This document shows, piece by piece, positions 35,663 through 48,015 of a DNA stretch of 64,000 bases. A program made the position numbers and the translations under genes. Position 1 is the stretch's first letter, and every line of letters begins with the position of its first letter. The notes beneath the pieces are model-generated. The model saw only the letters and a program-made list of their open reading frames with translations. It searched no databases and was not told the origin of the DNA. The DNA is from Lepas anatifera (Eukaryota > Arthropoda > Thecostraca > Lepadidae), in the NCBI GenBank assembly GCA_034440635.1, contig JAOTON010001478.1:62001-126000 (forward strand). Reading direction: 5' to 3'.

Positions 35663-36385
35663 ATGTTCCACAGGGCTATGGATAACTCATCGTGCCCAGA
35701 GAAAGAGAGAAAAAGCGTAGATAAGATTTGGAATCTGCTTCTAAAAAATGGGTATCATGCAGGGCTTCTCAGGCGTTTGTTGAGGGAGGTTAGACTAGCT
35801 AGGACAGGTAACGGAAGGTGCAAGAAAAAGAAAGAAGGCTCAGATTCTTATGATGGGTTCTTGACTTTGCCGTACGTAGACGAACAGCTACTCTGTGAAA
35901 TAAAAAAGGTCGTAAAGAAATCTAACCTAAAAGTACATATAGCCTGGAAGAATAACAAGAAACTTAAGTCGTCATTGGTTAGGTCGGCCATTTCTAAGCC
36001 AAAATGTCCTGGGCGTCAGAGGTGTCATTTATGCAAGTCAGGTTTTAAAGGCGACTGCACACAAAAAATTAGTGTATCAAATAGACTGTAGACTGTGTAA
36101 CCAGGATCAAAACAGGGCTCAATACGTAGGGGAGTCGATGAGGCCCGTCCGATTGCAATTTAACGAACATTTGCGGGACGCGAAAAATAAAACTAGGAAC
36201 ACACCTCTAGGAGATCATTTCCTCGAGAAACATGCAGCACAGGTCACTCAGGCTATATCAGAACCACTTGAGCTAAAAGTAGTTCATCGGGCACGTGATC
36301 ATCGATAGAAAGATAGCCGAATCCATAATCATTCAGGATCGTCATCCCAGCCTTAACGTACAAGGTACGTCCTGGCCTATTATGC
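35663..36385 (+). pseudogene. Penelope-like element A, right arm copy
   Basis: The mirror of the left-arm copy. Linker part 35,663-36,091 (Cys cluster near its end), then the GIY-YIG part from 36,072 (YQIDCRLC, YVGESMRP, NEHL). Here the C-terminus continues as ELKVVHRARDHR before a stop at about 36,308, because the extra A of the left arm is absent. In-frame sequence after that stop (ESIIIQDRHPSLN) shows that the stop is premature. There is no RT domain. Confidence 0.85.
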
Positions 36386-36479
36386 GGGTCTAGGATAGGC
36401 TATCACCTAACAGCAGTGGCTTAAGAGGTAAGGGAGGGATCAGCGTAAGTATATGTGTTCTGGGGTGGGACTTCCTTAC

Positions 36480-37085
36480 ATTATTGATAGTGTTATTGAT
36501 GCTAGACGTATATGCTTTTGACGTTTAACTTTGGGCCCGATTTACAGGCTGAAAAAAGGGCTATGATGGTTGAATTAGTTTAGCTAGTCAGAAGTGATGG
36601 ACTTAGGTCACAGCTAAGGCTCAGGTTTTTTAGGTAATTTATCTTTGATGGTGCTTTTCTGCAACCAGATGTATACTCTTTCAACGCTTAACGTTGGGCC
36701 AGAGGTACAGGCTGGGAAAAAGTGTTTATTAATGATTGATCAGATTAACTAGCTCAAAGAGATGTTTTGATTTTAGGGGTACGTACTGGGGTTGGGGTTT
36801 TTGAAATATGCAACTAATTATTGATAATACTTTTCTGCAGCTAGACGTATAACCATTCAACACTTAACGTTGGGCTAGAGGTACAGGCTGAGGAAAAGTA
36901 TTTACCAATGATTGATCACATAACTAACTATAAAAGTTGCATTTGTTTAAGAGGTACATACTATGGGCAAGGGTTGTTGAATAAGTATAATGTAAAATTT
37001 ATAATGTTGTTTTTTTACAGCCACACGTATACTCTTTCGACGCTTAACGTTGGGCCAGAGAAGCAGGCTGTGGAAAATGGGTTTA
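36480..37085. repeat. Four tandem ~162-180-bp units (right arm)
   Basis: The mirror of 20,485-21,080, with CAGGCTG anchors at about 36,545, 36,706, 36,882 and 37,062. Confidence 0.75.
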
Positions 37086-38690
37086 TCAATTACAAAAAAA
37101 GTTGACCTTGACCACTAGGTACAATCTTAACTAAATAATTCGAGGGAGGCTTTTATTGTAAAAATATAGCATCATCTTAAACGGGAAAGTATGCAGTCTT
37201 TACACCGATCTAGTATCACGTCTACTAGTGCTTAATAGGTAGTTTTTGGTTAGCATTTTAGCTGCAGTCGACGGAAAAATAGTAAATAAAAAGAACAGAA
37301 ATATTCAAATAACCGATTAAGGTACTTCAGCGAGTTTTTCACTGTTAATTAAAAGCTAGTGTTTGGCTGAAATAATAAAAAAGACTGTCACAAATACTGC
37401 TCTAGGTTTGTCGTATTGTCGGCATTACTTTTAGGTTAGAGGTACCAATATGGTTGTTGTCACGACATCCAATCTTATTTTTAACGATTCATTCCAAAAG
37501 GCATTTTTGTGTGAAGCTCAATTCGAGGTCTGGCTATACTAGGACTGAGAATTATTGATATTTACTCCACGATTCTGATGAAGGGCTGTGCCCGAATATA
37601 TAATCTTCGGTGTTTTTTACATTTCCGGATTCGAGGGGAGAGGCCAGGGAACATCTTAACAACTCAAGCTTGAAACCAAAATAAAGTGCAAATGCATACA
37701 CTTTATTGTTTTTCGTTCTCTCGCCTTTTAACTACAGTTGACTGTTTATTGGGAAGTTTTTTCGCTTTCTTTTTCAAGGAAGTTTTTTTGACATTTTTTC
37801 GTTGTTTTAAGGAGTTTTTTTCGTTTAAGCAATTTTGTCCTGTATTGAATGCAATTTTCCGTTTTTCGCTCTTTCGTTTTTTCGTTTTGCGCAGTGCAGC
37901 TTGCGCAATGAATTTAAAAAACGTGAACTAGTATTCGGTGACGAAAATGAACGAATGAAATATAAAAAACTAAAAAGGCGAAAAATGTCCTTAAAAAGTG
38001 GGAAGTGTAGCCTGTACCTCATGGTGCCGTATAACATTTTAGGGCAGCTTATCAAATATCATTTTCGATGGTGTTTCCTTTCATAATATGTGAACGCTGT
38101 TGAGGGCTTAGGTAAGGCTGCCGTTCATCCCCAGTGAGAGCAAGAAACGGGTTAAACACTTTGTACCAACAAACGAGTAAATGTTCCAATTCCATTGGCA
38201 AAATATTTGTGTAAAATTTTGATTTCACTGCAGACTTTGAAATTGGGGCCTTTTCCATTTCAGGGCTGACGCTTCCACCTTGGCTATTGTTGCACGGGGT
38301 GCCAAAGTGGGTGCCCTCTTGCCATGCGACTGCCTAAGACCCATGTTCTGGGGAACAGGGGAGTGGTGAACATGTTTGGTTTCAGGGAAACTAGATTTTG
38401 CAACGATAGAAAATACTTCACTGTTGGATGCTACGACGTCGAAAAAATGTTTTCAAGGGATGTGTAAGTTATGGTAATATATCATATTACATAATTTCAA
38501 AGAATATACAAGATACCAGGACACAAACATACATTCTCAGATCTGAAGCTCCACCAAGGTCAGAATCGAGCTGTTTGAGCTGCAGCTCTGCGGCCTGTCA
38601 GACCCAAAGCCAGCTCAGTGGCACAGCATAGCTACAGGATATGTAGTGCGGCACAGTCTGCATACAGGAAACGTAATCCGGCGCAGCATA

Positions 38691-41266
38691 ACCACAGCAC
38701 AGTGTGATGCAAAGGGGCGGGGCTTTGATTTTTTTAATGCTCAAATCATAAGTATGTGCTTTTCATAGGTCAATGCCATGGGCTCATGAGAAGAGTTTTA
38801 TATTCGTACTCACAGCGCGTTCAATCAGAAAAGCCGTCAGCTAAATTTGTTATATATATTCAATATTCATTATATATATAGATATTCAACACTGGAGGGG
38901 TCATGGACCATTGGCCTCCCCTGTTCCTACATCTATGGCTGAAGGCTAGGATAAGGAGGGGTGTGAAATTTACATCATAGGCTGCGCACAAACCCATTTG
39001 TACCGGGCAGGCAATCTACGATTCAAGAAATGAAATATGTTAGATGAGATCGTGACGATTTTCAAAACAATTGAAGCTCCGACACAGATTTCTAGCATTT
39101 AATGTTCCGACAGCACAGGCGTTTGACACAATTTGTTCTCGTTATGGTACCACCTGAGCAGCAGCCGGCTGGTTTGCCTCCCGACCGTTGCAGGCTGTGA
39201 AAATTTTGCCCGTTTTGCGCTCGGCAATATTTCCATCAGTTGTGCCTGTTTCCAGATATTAGGATCCCGGTTCGATTGCATGAAGAAGTACAGAATAAAC
39301 CAGTTGAAAAAATAAGGCTGGGGCGACTGTGGCGTCGATCGTGTGCTTTGGGTGCCAATGGGTTTTCTTGCAGCAGCACCATTTTCATCCCGGTACGATA
39401 CTCAGACATGTTATGAACACGAGCTTGATGGAATATTATTCACTAGTGAAGTGTTTTTATTGAACCACTCATGCATTGGAAGTATCCATTATCCCATAAA
39501 AGAAGACCACGGTGGTTAGGTGCCGACCGTTCAGGCCCGGAGCAGTCTGCCACGGAGCCGCAGTACTCCGGGCTTGAACACAAGCCCTGGAATTTGAGAC
39601 CTGGGGAAGTCGGAGCGAAGCCGACGAAGGCGAAACGCGCACAAGGTAAAACCCGCCGCAGGCCGGCTGGCTACATCGAGATCAGGTTAGGTAAAGTTTG
39701 GTTGTCATGACAGAAAGTCAAGGCGAATGGAGCAGGGCTGGCCGAGTCTTCCTGGAAGGCATCGTCGTTCGGGTACAGCAGGAGTGTGTAGCCAACGCTG
39801 GCACGGGCAGGACTTGCGGTCATGAACATTCTCTTCTCGCTCCCTCTTTAATTGTACCATGTCTCAGTACCTTTTCTCTTCAACATTTCCCTTACGAACT
39901 CACCCACCCCCTCTTTGAGCCCGTAGTCGTGAGCCCAGTGACGGGGTCGCCCCTCTAGTACCGGCTCTACTCCTGTCCTGTTCCAGGTCACCGCTGCAGT
40001 TTCCAGTCTAGTGGTGGCTCGCTGGTGATGCGGGGTGGCCCGTTGTAGCGCAGACCGATCGCTGCCTCGACCATCTGACCGGCAGCTGACAGGCGACCTT
40101 AAAGGGAATGTGGCCCCTTCATAACGTGATTTTAACTGAGATAGCCAAGAAGTAAAGCAAGTCGGAAAACCCGGTACTCCATATCAGGGGCGTAGCCAGG
40201 GGGGGCGGCAAGGACAGCTGCCCCTCCCTGAGGGCCCGAAGGGCCCCCCTGAGGACACGAGCCGCGCGAAGCGTGGCTCGCCCGCACTATGCTCTGTGGC
40301 CAATTTGGCATTTTATACCAGACAGGGCCCTATGAAGCCCTCTTCTGCACTCTATTCTGTAACAAGCAGGGCCCTTTTTACACATCAGGGCCCTTTTGGC
40401 GCTGTCGCAGGGGCCCTTTTCGGGGCGCCGCCCCTCCCTGAGCGAGATCCTGGCTACGCGCCTGCTCCATATATCATTCGTCCTGTAGCTCGATATTTCC
40501 GTAGAAAAAAAGCTAAAACCTACCTGACACCAGCCCACTCATCAGCCCCCGCCGGGCGGCCATTGTTGTGAGCTGCTGGTGTGACAACATATGCTGACGT
40601 CACGATGAGCATCAGCCAATCGAAGCCCTTGAAGTTTTTCAAGCATGGTGGTGGTTGCCAGATTGTGACATCATCCACATGCTGATATTTATTTCTTTTT
40701 CTAGAGAAGTATTCTAAAAATCAAAGTACTGAGCTTATAGTACATTTTTTCAGAGAAATCATGAGTGGTTTCATTATTTTCGGCTAAAAGTACGCCTAAT
40801 TGTACTAAATTCCAGGACTCGACCAAGGTACCACATTGCCTTTAAGAAGTGGTTTCCGCCAACTACATAGTGGAGCGGCTACGGTGGATGTGCCTACGCA
40901 CCGACGGGTTCTCAGACTCTCCTGTTGTTGCTGTGCTTTTCCTTCTCCGAAGGGAGTGGTAGGCACCTGCCAAGGTCACACTCGCTCCCTTCGTGGCAGA
41001 TGGGTGGGCTTTCGTGAATGTTTCTAGCGGTTCGGAGACCAGTGCCGGTCAGGGCCGGGCACCGCAGAAGAGTATGGTGAGGCTGTTAGCCGCCTCCCTG
41101 CAGTGTGCAGAGAGCTTCCTCGGGCTCTCCTCGGCGATTCCATCGTCGAGTCACACTACGGACTCCGGGTGTCAGAATTCTGACGCCATTGGAATGTTGT
41201 TACTGAATCCGTGTATCTTCAGTTATCGTCAAGGGCAATCAGGCCCCTTCTGTGATATTGTTAAGG
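38691..41266. repeat. Segment X, right arm copy
   Basis: The inverted copy of 8,482-11,055. It keeps both the inner junction (as at 18,872/18,873) and the outer 55 bases (as at 8,482-8,536). It is therefore the reference for the state before the LINE insertion. It contains the hAT MITE at 40,185-40,464 with target copies CTCCATAT on both sides. Confidence 0.93.
40185..40464. mobile_element. hAT-type MITE in the right-arm X copy
   Basis: The inverted counterpart of 9,282-9,562. Flanking CTCCATAT lies at 40,177-40,184 and 40,465-40,472. It shares the CGCGCCTG terminal change with X copy 2. Confidence 0.9.
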
Positions 41267-41479
41267 TTAAAATAGTGACTAACCAGAAAGCTGAGAACTG
41301 TTCTTTGCTCACGCTCTATGTATGCTCCCATACTCCGGGGATAGTGACTGACTGCTGACTGTTGTGACAACGACCGCGGCACTGACTCCAACCTTCAGCT
41401 TGCGTTACCCTCGACACATACGTCACATGACATGACCGAACTAATACCCTGTTTCCCCAACAACAGATGCCAGGTCATT

Positions 41480-42358
41480 CCTTCATTCATCTTGATATAT
41501 CTAGATGTCCACGTGACGCGTTAGTTGTAAACCGTAGTACGCTGCGCATTCCACGCATTACGAGCCTCTTAATATCCAAACTTATCAAAGCTTTCGAAAG
41601 GACATCTTCAGTAGTACCATTGCGCATGGAGGGGTGATGGTGGCAGTACACCAGTCACTCCCGTGTTACCAAATCCGTTTAACCACAGTTCTACAGGCAG
41701 TGGCCGCTAGGGTCTACTTCGGATTTATTAAGATGTCTGTGTGCTCAATCTATATACCACCCGGTGGTAACGTCGATGTATCTTCATTAAACAACTTAAT
41801 CGACCAGCTTCCCACGCCATTTATGGTGCTTGGAGATTTAAACGCACATAATCCCGCGTGAGGTGAACCGGCGAGTCGCATGGGTGCCCGTGGCCGCACA
41901 ATCGAACGTTTCATTCACAATAATACCCTATGCCTTCTTAACACAGGTCGTCCCACACACATCACCCTACCCTCTGGCGTGGTGTCTGCTATTGATCTTC
42001 CATTTGCTCTTCTTCCCTTTTCTCTCAGTTTCAGTGGAATACATTGGCTGACACCTATGGCAGCGACCACTTCCCAATTCTGATTGGAACAGTCCCTCCG
42101 GTCGCGCCGGAAACATTAGCCCCCAGATGGAACCACCGCCGTGCGGACTGGGCGGGATTCGAGGCCGCGTGCGGCTCGGTTAAGCCTGGCTTTCTGGAGG
42201 CCTCGGCAACTCAGGCTATACGCAATTTTAACGAAATGATTCTCTCCGCTGCGAGAAGTTTTATCCCCATGACTTCAGGACAACCAAAGCGCACGCCCCT
42301 GCCGTGGTGGAGTGCCAGTTGCAGGGCTGCGATTCTAAAAAAGAAAGCGGGCTCTTAG
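41480..42358 (+). pseudogene. Second LINE: broken endonuclease (EEP) region
   Basis: Fragments of the endonuclease are readable in order: a GGVMVAVHQ-type strand near 41,630, CSIYIPPGG near 41,755, FMVLGDLNAHNP ending at a TGA (41,859-41,861), ARGRTIERFI and LLNTGRPTHITLPSG in the same frame after that stop. After a frameshift near 42,030 comes DTYGSDHFPI, then a linker (PRWNHRRADW, LPWWSASC). The GDLNAHNP and SDHFPI catalytic boxes are recognisable. The first box of the domain is not seen. Confidence 0.8.
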
Positions 42359-42458
42359 AGCTTTTAGCAAGCATTCTACAAGACATAACCTGATTTCTTT
42401 TAAGCGTGCAAGAGCAGCTGCACGCCGCGTAGTTCTAAATGAGAAAAGGAGATGGTGG

Positions 42459-45170
42459 ATGTCTTACGTGAATACAGTTAACCGTTATACACCCACAACA
42501 CAAGTATGGTCACGCATTCAGAGCATACAAGGAAAACGCAAAAATACCTCACCTGTTCTCGAAATCAATGGACACAAAGTAACCGATCCCAGGGAGGTAA
42601 CGGAACACTTTGCCGCTGCATTCCACGATCGATGTGGAAATACAAATATAGATGTCAATAGCACACGCTTCCGCACCGTGGAAGAGCGAAAGGGCATCGA
42701 CTTTGGAGGCGATAACTCGGCCTCATATAACGCAGCATTTTCATGGCGAGAGTTGAAGGCGGCGATAAAGAGCACAAAACAAGTTTCTCCGGGTTTCGAC
42801 CGCATTACAAATGAAATGTTGACTCATCTGCCTGATATTTCACTTATATCTCTCATTAGTATATCTAATCTCATTTGGCTTAAGAACGACTTCCCGGAAC
42901 AGTGGTGTGACGCCATTATTATTCCGACTTTGAAGCCGGAAAAGTCCGGGTCTTCTCCCGATGACTATCGCCCGATTTCCCTCACGTCTTGTCTTTGTAA
43001 GCTGATGGAAAAAATGATTAATGTTCGGGTAATGTGGTACCTTGAAAGTAATGAGCTTCTATGTAATCAGCAATGTGGATTTCGACAGGGGCGAAGTACC
43101 CTATATCACCTTGTTCTGCTGGATGCGGCGATTCGAGAATGGCAGGCATCTCGTCAACACACTGTTGCAATCTTTTTCGACGTGGAACGCGCATACGATA
43201 CAACTTGGAGATACAGAATACTAAGTAAACTGCACGCCATGGGTATTAGAGGTCACTTAGGCTGGTTTTTGTTGAACTTTCTAAAAGAGCGGTACTTCAG
43301 GTTCCGTGTAAATTCTTCTTTATCCGATAAATACACACAGAGCAATGGAATCCCGCAGGGCAGCGTTTTATCAGTAGCCCTGTTTGCTATTATGATAAAT
43401 GGCATTGTAGACGTTCTTCCTACAACCATAAAATGTGCCTTATTTGTAGATGATTTCACTATTTGGACAACAACCTCTTCTACAAGTGCCGCTGCTAGGC
43501 AACTACAGCTTGCGCTCGATCGCCTAGAGCGCTGGAGTGTCGAGAACGGGCTAAGGTTTTCGTTGCCCAAAACTAAATGTATGCACTTCTGTAACTGCAG
43601 GCGTCCATGTGACGATCCAGTTCTTACTCTCTATGGCCAGCGTGTGGAAGTAGCAGATAGCGTTAGGTTCCTTGGGGTCATTATTGACCGCCGTATGAGC
43701 TATGTCCGTCACTTTCAGGACCTAAGATAGAGGTGTTTCAAGTCACTGAATATTCTTAAAATCTTGACGAGAATGAAGTTCGGAGCCGATCGTGCAACTC
43801 TTCTGATGCTATACAGGTCCCTCATCAGGTCAAAGATTGAGTATGGCTGCGTTGCATATGACTCGGCGTCTGAAACAGCGAAGCGTATGCTGGACACTAT
43901 TCATTACCACGCGATCAGAATTATTATCGGAGCTTTTAGGACCTCACCAGTTAGCAGTATGCTCGTAGACATAAAGGAAATGCCTCTAGATCTTCGTCGG
44001 AAGATATTGTCCATGCGATATGCCGTGAAACTTAAACAACATACAACACATCCTAAATATCAGACATTCTTCGGGGACACCCACCTCCGTCAAGTTGAAA
44101 CTGGGTCGCGTGCTGCGGCTCGCCACCCGGGAGTTCGAGTTCGCGCCCTATTAGCGGAGGCTTGTATTAGCACAGACCTTGTTGAACCATACCACCTGCC
44201 TGCTATCAGTCCGTGGCTGATCTCGAAAGCTAACACAAACACTGACTTGCTCGAGCGTTGTAGAGACTCGCCTCCTGAAACAATGCGCCAGCTTTTCATG
44301 GAACTCTGCTCGGAAATGTTTGAAAGCCACATTCACTTCTACACGGACGGTTCAAAATGTGACAGTGGTACAAGATGTGCGTTTGTTTGTGGCCGCACCG
44401 AAAAATGTTTTAGCCTACCCCAGGAAGCATCTGTTTTTACTTCGGAACTGTATGCCATCTTTCGTTGCCTGGATGAGATATCTAAACGAAGGGCGAGAAA
44501 GTTCGTGGTCTTCACGGACTCACTGTCCTCTCTACAGGTATTAGAGTCCTTTTACTTCCACAGTACATCATCTTCTTATCTCCTGACCCTCATAAGACAG
44601 AAATTGCACAACCTAGGGCAGAAAAGAAAAACTGTGGAGATTGTTTGGGTGCCAAGCCATTGCGGTATAGGCGGGAACCAACGGGCGGACAGGCTTGCAA
44701 AGACCGCGGGTGAACGTGCTTCTCTTCCCGGCCTCCGTGTTCCGTTCTTTGACCTATATGGTCTTACCAAAGACTATGCTATGCGTGTCTGACAGAGCAG
44801 GTGGGATGGTGATCCCAAAGGAGTCAAGCTTAGAGGCCTTAAACCAAAGCTAGGGGTGTGGAAATCCAGCAGTGCGGGCCGCAGAAGAGAGGAGGTTATC
44901 CTCTCCCGCCTGCGGATCGGCCACACCCACGCCACACACTCCTTCCGCTTGGGTGGCGGCGATCCGCCAAGGTGTTCACGATGCGGAGAGCCGCTTAGTG
45001 TTAAGCATGTTCTTGCAGACTGCCAGGATTTTGAGGTGGAAAGACTGCGGCATCTTGGAGGATCACCATCACTGCATTCTCTTTTGGGACAACATCGAAC
45101 CGTGGAGCTCTCTGACATAATATCGTTTCTAAGAAGTGTTGACTTCAACGTAATTTACTCGCCGACATAG
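42459..45170 (+). pseudogene. Second LINE: reverse transcriptase and RNase H with two in-frame stops
   Basis: One frame spans the whole interval, broken by TAG at 43,728-43,730 and TGA at 44,790-44,792. RT motifs (residues from 42,459): YRPISLTS (170-177), CGFRQGRST (206-214), FDVERAYD (240-247), GIPQGSVLS (297-305), and the catalytic FVDD (329-332), where most LINEs have YADD or FADD. Past the first stop come the thumb and RNase H: FYTDGSK, TSELYAI, VFTDSLSSL, VPSHCGIGGNQRAD. Past the second stop come SRLRIGHTHATH and a CSRCGEPLSVKHVLADC zinc-type motif. It is related to, but clearly distinct from, the LINE at 11,056-16,350. Confidence 0.92.
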
Positions 45171-45362
45171 ATATGTAAGGTGAACCAGTATCTTCTGACC
45201 CTTGATTCATACATGCCACTCTACAAGTTCAGCACCTTTCAAGACACAGTGACCTATCTTACTACCTGACTCGAAAAGCCCCGTTATATATCTACATGTC
45301 TTTCCTTTGTGCGCAATATGCTAAGTTATGGGCGCAATATGACCACTGCAGTCGACGCGCCC

Positions 45363-46396
45363 TTAACCCGCGCCCCACCGGGGGTCCGGCGCCACCTTCG
45401 CCCCACCGGGGGGGCCATCGATGGCCCCCCTCTAACTCCGAAAATATGGGCGTTAGCGCAAATCTGCAAAGTGCAATAGAAAGCTCGCGTGAATTCAGTA
45501 AGAAATTACTTCGCACGTTTTAGTGCTCAGGTCAATGGTTTGACCTCCAGAGGTCAAATTAGGTCAAGATCGGCTATTTTCACTCAAATATGCAATGATT
45601 AAGCAAACTGGGCATAACTCTTATGTCATTAGAGCTATTGAGGCCTGGTAAAGTACATTTGATAGCAAATTGCCAGTACTTCTTCCGCTATGTGGAACGT
45701 AAAGACCTCCCGCCAGTGGTTTGACCGCCAGAGGTCATCTCGTGACCTAATATGACCTGAGGTCACTAAAGGTCAAAAAGTGACCTTACCGTATATCAAA
45801 TGAAAGCCAGTGACAAGACAAACACGATGGTGTTTGTTTCACTGCTCTAGCTCAATTAGGTCAAAAGTTATTGTCAAAATACTGTTTTTGACCTCCGGTG
45901 ACCTTGGATGACCTTGGAAAAGTCAAAGGGCAAATATGACCCCTGGGATCCGTGAAAGGGTGTCCAAAAACGTTGTTCTGAGCAGTCTGAGTATTTGCAA
46001 TCATTTTTGTGGCTTTTATATCATGAAATAGCTTTTCCCCATGCTTTTCCAATGGGAGAGGTCGCCTCGTGACCTGACCTCAGGGCACGAAATCGAAAAA
46101 TCCCGGATATACACCTTGTAGACCCTGGAGGGGTCATGAAGTGTAGGAAGTTTCAAATCGATCGACTTTGAAATGTAGCTCTTACAGAGCTCTAAAGGTG
46201 AAGTGAGGTGACCTTGGTTGACCTCGTCTGGTGACCTGACCTTGGGTGACCTGGGGTAAAAAATTTCAGGGATGATGGGAAAATGATGCAGTGAGAGGTA
46301 GAGCCCTCAACTGCGGTGCTGCGCCTCGTCGTTTTTCTGCTATCCCGGAAAAACCTTAGGGGGGCCATCGATGGCCCCCGGTGGGGCGAGGGTTAA
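45363..46396. mobile_element. TTAA-flanked MITE, copy B (1.03 kb)
   Basis: TTAA at 45,363-45,366 and 46,393-46,396; ends CCCGCGCCCCACCGGGGG and CCCCCGGTGGGGCGAGGG. It is almost identical to 6,665-7,695 throughout, including the clustered AGGTCA hexamers. It sits in the 3' UTR of the second LINE. Confidence 0.88.
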
Positions 46397-46430
46397 ACCC
46401 CAACTATGACCTTACGACCCTTCAGGTGAC

Positions 46431-48015
46431 CAAGAACCCCAAGAACTGAAGCCAGGGGCATCTTCTCTCAGGGCTTTGGCCATTTTCAAAGGAGGAAGGG
46501 GATGGGTCTGCAGATGGGGGCTCCTTCTCTCGGCGCTTTGGCCATTTCCAACGCAGCTTCACCGTTGGACGTAAGAAGTTCTCTGAACTTAAGCACCACA
46601 AAGTTATACATAAAACCACACAAGTGGACATCGTTCGCTAGACTATATTTAAAAATACACATTCGCACTGCGCGTTTCTGCACGCTAGGCGCAATCCCCG
46701 CCAATTCCAACTAGACTGTATCCCAAAACTCCAGGCGCATTCCGCACCCATTCAAACAAGACTGCATCCCAAACAGCGGAGGAGAGTCTGGCAGGGGTAC
46801 ATTCCAGCCCGAACAGGTCAGAGAACAGGACGCAGAGTGCTGCGGACACCCGAGACTGGCTGTATAGAACCCACTGGCCGGACGAACATAAAGCTGAAGG
46901 CGACATTCCTGCCTCTTACCAGAACTGGTAACAAAGCGTTAAAACGAGACTGAAACGCTGCCACAACCCCTCGATATCGGGTATTTCACTCCAGAATTTC
47001 CACGTAAACAGGAAAAACCACACAGACGGGCATGAGCGAGCAATGACATACAAAAGCAGTAAATGAAAGAAAATATGGTCAGAAGCTGGCCGTATCACTA
47101 GAGCGAGCACCGCTCCCTGCATAGTACGCCAGGTAGACAGTACTGGACAATACACCAAACACAGATCTTAGCCGACCGCTGGGGAAGAGGTAGGGTAAAA
47201 TCGCATTTTCCAAAATTGGCTAGGATTGGGTACGATTTGGCCGCTTCGAAGAGGGGGGAGGGGTACGCCCGGATTGGACCCCTGGATCCTCTGTAAGCAA
47301 GTCTGGTACTGCAGCCTTTGTTAGCAGAGCGTCAGTGGTCCGGGAGAACAGCCGCCGTGGTATCTGACATCTCCGCCGGTGCCGACCCCTTCACGTACAC
47401 GACAGTCCAAACTACGGACCGACGTGTCACGTAGCGACCAATCTAACCCCCGCCCGGTATCGCCGCCCGGCCACGGCGGAAAGACCCCTGCCTTACACCG
47501 GCGCCGACCACAGCAGGGCCGACGCGACGGGGGCCGTGCATTCCTTAGAGCTTTCCTCGGCGCACTTGTGAAAATGCGTATTTCGGCATGGGGAATCTGA
47601 ATATTGCAGTGGTTCATCTTCAGGATAATTTTTACTCACTGGGTTTTCATTTGAAAGCTTTTGCATTTTTAATTTTATGAAATACGCACCTTTAGAACTG
47701 TGATAGGAAAATAGCGCCTTTTCTCAATCATCCCACCAAGAAAAGTTGGTTGGAGGCAGTTTCAACATTTGAGTACTCATACTTCAAATAGTGTTGATGA
47801 TCAAAGTACAGAACATTCTGTTATTGACGTTTGGAATGAATGGGATTTTGATTTCAACGCCGCAGGCGGTGAATTCAACACTTTTGTCACCACTAAACTA
47901 CATTACAGCTAAGACATGCATCACCAGTATGTTTATATTCTATCTTGTATTGAGCGCCAACAGACATTTATGCATGTAACCCAATTACAGGCAAGTCAGG
48001 ATATGATCAGGATTC
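46431..48015. other. No gene seen
   Basis: Mixed sequence with no recognisable protein. 46,460-46,560 has two copies of a 'CTTCTCTC..GGCTTTGGCCATTT' block about 70 bp apart. 47,320-47,560 is GC-rich with chance open frames on both strands. Confidence 0.5.

Larger units (their letters stand above)
31925..41266. repeat. Right arm of the large palindrome (9,342 bp)
   Basis: The reverse complement of 18,873-25,640 followed by 8,482-11,055. It lacks the LINE and the second X copy found on the left, so it preserves the uninterrupted order. The outer homology stops at 41,266 (left partner 8,482); the inner homology stops at 31,925. Confidence 0.95.
41267..46430 (+). mobile_element. Second RNase H-bearing LINE, decayed, interrupted by a TTAA MITE
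   Basis: The coding part runs from about 41,480 to 45,170, followed by a 3' UTR. The UTR is cut at 45,362 by the MITE and appears to resume at 46,397: 'CGACGCGCCC' then TTAA then 'ACCCCAACTATGACC' resembles the 3' end of the LINE tail at 52,486-52,790. The 5' limit lies somewhere between 41,267 and 41,480, so the element starts almost at the palindrome edge. Two frameshifted endonuclease segments and two in-frame stops disable it. Confidence 0.8.

Noticed and set aside
16351..41211. The palindrome as a pure assembly mirror artefact
   Set aside because: The arms differ by substitutions, indels and TA length, the spacer is unique, and only the left side has the LINE. Not excluded, but less likely.
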